Assembly: GCF_039535785.1 (NCBI RefSeq)
Contig: NZ_BAAAXV010000001.1
Coordinates: forward strand, 2,914,001 to 2,978,000
DNA length: 64,000 nt
Reading direction: 5' to 3'
DNA from: Nonomuraea helvata
GTDB lineage: Bacteria; Actinomycetota; Actinomycetes; Streptosporangiales; Streptosporangiaceae
The position numbers and the translations under genes are program-made. This document shows, one piece after another, positions 59,014 through 64,000 of this stretch. The notes below the pieces were generated by a model that saw only the letters and a list, made by a program, of their open reading frames with translations, was not told the DNA's origin and did not search any database. How positions within the stretch are numbered: position 1 is the stretch's first letter; each line of letters begins with the position of its first letter.

Positions 59014-59160
59014 AGGTGAGTGCGCTCCATGCGTCGAAGAGGAGTCGGCGAGGCACTCAGGATCATCGGCGATCGGGCGTTGCACGGGTGGAGCGGAACG
59101 GGATTCTGTGGACGGACCCGGCCTGTGCGACGCCCCTGTGGATAACCCCTGCCCGAAGCG

Positions 59161-60873
59161 TCAGGTTCGGCAGACGGCCATGGACTGCGCAGGGAGGCGC
59201 AGCTTCTTCCCGTCCGCCACCACCGGCTCGTCCGAGACCAGCAGCACCATCTCCGGCGACACCGCCACCGGCACCGTGACCGAGTCCTGCGCGAAGTTCA
59301 CGGCCACGGCCAGCCGGCCCCGCCACATCAGCAGCCACTTCTCCAGCGGATCCACCTCCACCCGGACCCGGTCCAGCCGCGGATCCGACAGTTCGGGCAG
59401 CGCCTTGCGCAGTGCGATCAGGTCGCGGTACCAGCACAGCACCGACCAGTGCGCCTCCTCCTTGGCCTCGCTCCAGTCGAGTTTCGAGCGCAGGAACGTC
59501 TCCTCGTCCGAGGGGTCGGGCGCGTCCCACACGTACCCGAACCCGTCGAACTCGCGCGATCGCCGCGCGCCCTCGCTCTCGCGGAGCGCGGGCTCCACAT
59601 GGTCGGAGAAGAACAGGAACGGCGTGCGCGCCCCCCACTCCTCCCCCATGAAGAGCATCGGCGTGAACGGCGAGGTCAGCAGCAGCCCGGCCCCCAGCTT
59701 GAGCGCCGGGACGGGCAGCCGGTCGCCCTTGGGGCGGTTGCCGATCTGGTCGTGGTTCTGGACGCAGGCCACCAGCCGGTGCCCGGGCACGCCCGCGAAG
59801 GAGCGGCCGTGGGCGCGGCCGCGGAAGCTCGAATAGGCCCCGTCGTGCAGCACCCCCGAGGTCAGCACCTTGGCCAGCGCCGACAGCGGGGCGAAGTCCG
59901 CGTAGTAGCCGTGCGACTCGCCGCTCACCGCGCAGTGCAGGGCATGGTGTACGTCGTCGTCCCACTGAGCGGTCATGCCCAGGCCGTCGGCGTCCAGCGA
60001 GCGCACCATGCGCGGGTCGTTCAGGTCGGACTCGGCGATCAGTGACAGGGGGCGGCCGACCGAGCAGGCCAGCGCGTCCACCTCCTCCGACAGCTCCGCC
60101 AGCAGGTGCCTGGCGCGGCTGTCGTGCAGCGCGTGCACGGCGTCCAGCCGCAGCCCGTCGATGTGATAGTCGCGCAGCCACTGCACGGCGTTGCCGACGA
60201 AGTACCGCCGCACCTCGTCGGAGTCCGGCCCGTCCAGATTGACGGCATCGCCCCAATAGCTGCCCTTGAACCCGGCGAAGTAGGGGCCGAACGGATGCAG
60301 GAAGTTCCCCGAGGGCCCCAGATGGTTGTAGACCACGTCCAGGATGACCCCGATCCCGGCCCGATGGCACGCGTCCACGAACGACTTGAGCCCGTCAGGT
60401 CCCCCGTACGTCTCGTTCACCGCGTACAGGTCCACCCCGTCATACCCCCAGTTACGCCCCCCGGGCACGGGCGCGACCGGCATGACCTCCACGAAGTCGA
60501 CGCAGAGCTCCACGAGGTGCGGCAGCTTCTCGACGGCCGCCGAGAACGTCCCCTCCGACGTGAACGTCCCCACGTGCAGCTCGTAGATCACGGCTCCCCG
60601 CAGGTCGCGGCCCTTCCACTCGTGGTCGGACCAGGTGAAGCGGGCGTGGTCGTACACGGCACTGGGTCCGAAGATCCCCTCCGGCTGCCGCCGCGACCGG
60701 GGATCCGGGTACGGCCCGTCGCCGTCCACCAGGTACGCGTACCGCGTGCCGTGCGAGGCCCCCGCCACCGCGACCGACCACCAGCCCCCCTCCCCGCGCG
60801 ACAGCGCGTGACGGTCGTCCCCGAGGGACAGCTCGACGGACGTGGCCTTCGGTGCCCAGACCTCAAAGATCAT
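59161..60873 (-). CDS. treZ: malto-oligosyltrehalose trehalohydrolase
   Basis: A GH13 enzyme that releases trehalose from maltooligosyl trehalose, 570 residues. An N-terminal CBM48-like domain (MIFEVWAPKATSVELSL) is followed by the barrel with nucleophile Asp244 (IDGLRLDAVHAL), acid/base Glu281 (SLIAESDLNDPR) and Asp375 (VQNHDQIGNR). TreZ-specific FMGEEWGARTPFLFF is present. The start overlaps the treY end by 11 bp. It is the last gene of the glgX-treY-treZ operon. Confidence 0.96.
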   Translation of the reverse strand: MIFEVWAPKATSVELSLGDDRHALSRGEGGWWSVAVAGASHGTRYAYLVDGDGPYPDPRSRRQPEGIFGPSAVYDHARFTWSDHEWKGRDLRGAVIYELHVGTFTSEGTFSAAVEKLPHLVELCVDFVEVMPVAPVPGGRNWGYDGVDLYAVNETYGGPDGLKSFVDACHRAGIGVILDVVYNHLGPSGNFLHPFGPYFAGFKGSYWGDAVNLDGPDSDEVRRYFVGNAVQWLRDYHIDGLRLDAVHALHDSRARHLLAELSEEVDALACSVGRPLSLIAESDLNDPRMVRSLDADGLGMTAQWDDDVHHALHCAVSGESHGYYADFAPLSALAKVLTSGVLHDGAYSSFRGRAHGRSFAGVPGHRLVACVQNHDQIGNRPKGDRLPVPALKLGAGLLLTSPFTPMLFMGEEWGARTPFLFFSDHVEPALRESEGARRSREFDGFGYVWDAPDPSDEETFLRSKLDWSEAKEEAHWSVLCWYRDLIALRKALPELSDPRLDRVRVEVDPLEKWLLMWRGRLAVAVNFAQDSVTVPVAVSPEMVLLVSDEPVVADGKKLRLPAQSMAVCRT

Positions 60874-62992
60874 GTCTCTCCAGAAGTGAGACGGGATACT
60901 GACTGAGCAGGTGAGCGAGTGGGATGCGCCCCGTGTGCAGGCCGCCGGTGAGCAGGTCCCGCCACGTCCCGGCGGGGAGCGTCAGGGACGTGGAGCCCCA
61001 TCCCGACCGGGCGAGCCGCACCGGCAGCCGGGTGGCGACGGCGACGGCCTGCGGCCGGTCGCCCCTGGCGAAGGCGATCACGTGCTCCGCGGCGGGCCCC
61101 TCCGCCCACAGCGGCCGGTACGGCGCCGCGCCCCTGAGGCGGCGGCGCAGGCGCAGCGCCTGCGTCGTCACCAGCAGCTTGGCCGCGTCCCACGAGCTCT
61201 CCGGTTTGCGGGGGTACGTCACGGGCCGCCGGTTGTCCGGATCGACCAGCGAGAAGTCGGTGGTCTCGTTGCCCTGGTACACATCGGGCACTCCGGGCAT
61301 CATGAGCTGCACGAGCTTGGCTCCGAGCGAGTTCGACATCGCGAAGGGCTCGATGCGCGAGGTGAACTCGCCCACCGGCAGCCGTACGGCCGCCTCCGCG
61401 AACTCCCGCAAGCCTCGCTCATAGGACGGATCCGGATTTATCCAGGAAATGGTGGTCTTGGCCTCCCGCGCCGCCTTGAGCAGGTAGTCCGTGAACCGCT
61501 CGGCCGAGATCGGCCAGGCCGCCATGAGGTTCTGCCATGCCAGGTAGTCCAGCGCGGGATCGAAGCGCACCGAGGACGACCACGACGACACCGCGGCGGC
61601 CCACTCCTCGGGCAGCTCCGACAGCACAGACAGCCGGGCGCGCACGTCCTCCGACCGCTTCGTGTCATGCGTGGACAGCGTGGTCATCGTGTACGGCCGC
61701 AGCTCCGCGCAGAAGTCGTGGAACTCCTCCACCGGCACCCCGAACACGTCCGGCTCCCCACCCACCTCGTTGAGGCACGCCAGCGGATACCACCGGTAGA
61801 GCGCCGTGTCCTCCACGCCCTTGGCCATGACCGGGCCGCACGCCTGCTGGAAGCGGACGATCGCCTCGGCGGAGCCGTACAGGACCTCGCGGGCGAGCGG
61901 CAGCACGGCGGGCGAGCACGCCTCGGCGGCCAGCTCGACGATCTCGACGGACTCGGGCGGCGGCGGCTCGCCCGGCACCACGTACGCGCGGTAGACCGGC
62001 ATCGCGGCGAGCAGCTCGCGCACGGCGGCCGGGTCCTTGCAGGCGGCGTCGGCGAGGCGGCCGACCTCCGCGCCGAAGAACAGGTCGATGACCTCCCGCT
62101 TGGCCTGCGCCATGACGGGCCGGTACTCGGGCGGCTGCCCCGTCATGTCCGTAAAAAGCTGCACAAGGGGAGATTTCCCGGCGGGATCCACGAAGAGGCC
62201 GTTGACGCGGTTGAGCACGTCGTAGCCAGTGGTGCCGTCGCAGGCCCAGTCGCCCGGCAGCCGCTCGGGCCCGATGAGGATCTTCTCCACCACGGTCCAC
62301 GTCTCGCCCGCCCTGGCGCGCAGCCGTTCGAGATAGCCCCGCGGGTCGGCCAGCCCGTCGGGGTGATCGACGCGCAGCCCGTCCACCAGCCCCTCGTCGA
62401 GCAGCCAGAAGATCACCTCGTGCGTGGCGAACAGCACGGACGGATCCTCGACCCGTAGCCCTATTAACGACGACACGTCGAAGAAGCGCCGGTAGCCGGG
62501 GCCCTCGCGCCAGTCGGCCAGCCGGTAGTGGCCGGGGTAGGGGTAGGCGTGGTCGTGGTAACGCAGCACGTCGCCGTCCACGTACGGGTCCGTGTCGTCC
62601 CAGAGCACGGGCAGGGCGACCTTCCCCTCGGACCAGTCGATGTCGAACCAGTTCGCGTACGGCGAGGCGGGACCGTCCTTGAGAACCGACCAGAACTGCG
62701 CGTTGACCGTGTTCATGTGGTTGGGCACGATGTCCACCACGATGCCCAGGTCATGGGCGGCGAGCTGCTGCGCCATCTCCCTGAACCCCGTCGCCCCGCC
62801 GAACTCCGCCCTGATCCTGGAGTGGTCGATGACGTCGTAGCCGTGCCGCGACTCGGGCGTGGACTGCAGGATCGGCGACAGATAGACGTGGCTGACGCCG
62901 AGGTCGCGCAGGTAGCCGGCGATCTCGGCCACCTGCGCGAAGCCGAAGTCGGGGGTCAGCTGCACCCGGTAGGTGGAGGAGGGCCTAGACAC
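60863..62992 (-). CDS. treY: malto-oligosyltrehalose synthase
   Basis: A GH13 enzyme that turns the reducing-end alpha-1,4 bond of maltodextrins into the alpha,alpha-1,1 bond of trehalose, 709 residues. It begins with the TreY signature STYRVQLTPDFGFAQVAEIA. DIVPNHMN, the nucleophile Asp209 (GLRVDHPDGLADP), Glu236 (WTVVEKILIG) and the STHDTKRSEDVRARL motif are present. The start is GTG 62992, overlapping the glgX stop by 8 bp. Confidence 0.96.
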   Translation of the reverse strand: MSRPSSTYRVQLTPDFGFAQVAEIAGYLRDLGVSHVYLSPILQSTPESRHGYDVIDHSRIRAEFGGATGFREMAQQLAAHDLGIVVDIVPNHMNTVNAQFWSVLKDGPASPYANWFDIDWSEGKVALPVLWDDTDPYVDGDVLRYHDHAYPYPGHYRLADWREGPGYRRFFDVSSLIGLRVEDPSVLFATHEVIFWLLDEGLVDGLRVDHPDGLADPRGYLERLRARAGETWTVVEKILIGPERLPGDWACDGTTGYDVLNRVNGLFVDPAGKSPLVQLFTDMTGQPPEYRPVMAQAKREVIDLFFGAEVGRLADAACKDPAAVRELLAAMPVYRAYVVPGEPPPPESVEIVELAAEACSPAVLPLAREVLYGSAEAIVRFQQACGPVMAKGVEDTALYRWYPLACLNEVGGEPDVFGVPVEEFHDFCAELRPYTMTTLSTHDTKRSEDVRARLSVLSELPEEWAAAVSSWSSSVRFDPALDYLAWQNLMAAWPISAERFTDYLLKAAREAKTTISWINPDPSYERGLREFAEAAVRLPVGEFTSRIEPFAMSNSLGAKLVQLMMPGVPDVYQGNETTDFSLVDPDNRRPVTYPRKPESSWDAAKLLVTTQALRLRRRLRGAAPYRPLWAEGPAAEHVIAFARGDRPQAVAVATRLPVRLARSGWGSTSLTLPAGTWRDLLTGGLHTGRIPLAHLLSQYPVSLLERHDL

Positions 62993-64000
62993 GACGCAGC
63001 ACCTGCACGCTCCGTCCGGGCACCTCGATGGCGTCGCCGCCGCGGCAGGTGCGCGCGTCCAGCTTGATCGGCATTGCGGTGTCGATCTCGGTCAGCCACA
63101 TCTCGCCGTAGTCCTTGGGGATCGTGAACTTGATGGTGTCGTGGTGGGCGTTGAACAGCACCAGGAACGAGTCATCCCTGATCGGGCGGCCGCGACGGTC
63201 CGGCTCGGTGATGGCGTCGCCGTTGAGGAAGACGGCCAGGGACTTGGCGTACCCGACCGTCCAGTCGCTGTCGGTCATCTCCTCCCCCGACGGGGTGAGC
63301 CAGGCGATGTCGTTCAGGCCGCGTACCGGCTTGCCGTAGAAGAAGCGCCTGCGGCGGAAGACCGGATGTCTCTTGCGCAGCTCGGCCAGGCTCTGGGTGA
63401 ACTCCAGCAGCAGCCAGTTCTCCCGCACGTCCGACCAGTCGACCCAGGTCAGCTCGTTGTCCTGGCAGTAGCCGTTGTTGTTGCCCTTCTGCGTGCGGCC
63501 CAGCTCGTCGCCGTGGGAGAGCATCGGCACGCCCTGCGACAGGAAGAGCGTGGTCAGGAAGTTGCGTTTCTGCTGCTCGCGCAGCGACTCCACGGCGTCG
63601 TCCGCCGGGCCCTCCTCGCCGCAGTTCCAGGACCGGTTGTCGTCGGTGCCGTCGCGGTTGCCCTCCTTGTTGGCCTCGTTGTGCTTGACGTTGTACGAGA
63701 CGAGGTCCTGCAGGGTGAAGCCGTCGTGGCAGGTGACGAAGTTGATCGAGGCGGCGGGGCGGCGGCTGTCGTCCTGGTAGAGGTCGCTCGACCCGGTGAA
63801 CCTGGAGCCGAACTCCGGCAACGTGGCCGCCTGCCCGCGCCACAGGTCGCGGATCGTGTCGCGGTAGCGCCCGTTCCACTCGGTCCACCGGGACGGGAAG
63901 TTCCCGACCTGGTAGCCGCCCGGCCCGACGTCCCACGGCTCGGCGATCAGCTTGACCTGCGACAGGACCGGGTCCTGCTGCACCAGGTCGAAGAACGAGC
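62985..64000 (-). CDS. glgX: glycogen debranching enzyme GlgX/TreX, 5' part outside window
   Basis: An isoamylase-type debranching enzyme that feeds linear maltodextrins to TreY. The C-terminal 338 codons are inside the window, and the frame stays open through the right edge (SFFDLVQQDPVL...). Visible motifs are KLIAEPWDVGPGGYQVGNFP (acid/base Glu), FVTCHDGFTLQDLVSYN (catalytic Asp) and the GlgX-specific GDELGRTQKGNNNGYCQDNE. The C-terminal beta domain ends GRSVQVLRRV. Operon order glgX-treY-treZ. Confidence 0.95.
   Translation of the reverse strand, partial: SFFDLVQQDPVLSQVKLIAEPWDVGPGGYQVGNFPSRWTEWNGRYRDTIRDLWRGQAATLPEFGSRFTGSSDLYQDDSRRPAASINFVTCHDGFTLQDLVSYNVKHNEANKEGNRDGTDDNRSWNCGEEGPADDAVESLREQQKRNFLTTLFLSQGVPMLSHGDELGRTQKGNNNGYCQDNELTWVDWSDVRENWLLLEFTQSLAELRKRHPVFRRRRFFYGKPVRGLNDIAWLTPSGEEMTDSDWTVGYAKSLAVFLNGDAITEPDRRGRPIRDDSFLVLFNAHHDTIKFTIPKDYGEMWLTEIDTAMPIKLDARTCRGGDAIEVPGRSVQVLRRV

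Overview
The window is a dense, very GC-rich chromosomal segment from an actinobacterium. The order rho / rpmE-prfA-prmC-tsaC / glyA / wecA / atpIBEFHAGDC / DUF2550 / cobalamin adenosyltransferase, together with lysA-hom and thrC-thrB, is the conserved actinomycete core arrangement known from Streptomyces and, in part, Mycobacterium. The many GTG/TTG starts, ATGA-type overlaps and the trehalose and sugar-ABC genes fit a filamentous actinomycete. I favour a member of the Streptosporangiales (Nonomuraea-like), but that is inference. No rRNA, tRNA, CRISPR array, insertion sequence or prophage was seen.

Layout. 1-892: 3' part of a DrrA-type ABC ATPase. 1020-1996: PduO-type adenosyltransferase and a DUF2550 protein. 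2113-9879: complete F-type ATP synthase operon on the minus strand (atpI-like, a small AtpZ/AtpI protein, then atpB, E, F, H, A, G, D, C). 10010-12622: wecA and glyA. 12689-14640: two uncharacterised overlapping genes, one encoding a repetitive low-complexity protein. 14730-17621: tsaC, prmC, prfA, rpmE. 17744-19800: a NarL-type two-component system with a duplicated hairpin repeat between kinase and regulator. 19942-24398: rho, thrB, thrC.

24555-34785 is the most unusual part. Six glycosyltransferase genes and one small membrane/coiled-coil gene sit exactly between thrC and hom, which are adjacent in Streptomyces. Four of the enzymes are paralogues with a GT2 domain, a second weakly similar globular half and a basic C-terminal tail. 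The other two are paralogues with a DDDDWYG metal motif. Beyond hom-lysA lies an nrtL-like tRNA-binding-domain gene, then a third, degenerate relative of the DDDDWYG enzymes fused to a coiled coil and a CgeB-like domain (38204-40048). Divergent from it is an asparagine-synthase-like gene lacking the glutaminase cysteine. I read these as one candidate surface-glycan assembly system wrapped around the threonine/lysine biosynthesis genes.

42083-64000 is mostly carbohydrate metabolism: treS, a PadR-controlled FtsX-type ABC exporter, a sugar ABC importer with two binding lipoproteins and no ATPase, a secreted M1 peptidase, ung, small genes, an FAD monooxygenase with its own dyad-bracketed promoter, two orphan genes, and a glgX(treX)-treY-treZ operon running off the right edge. 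Trehalose can therefore be made both from maltose (TreS) and from glycogen-type glucans (TreXYZ).
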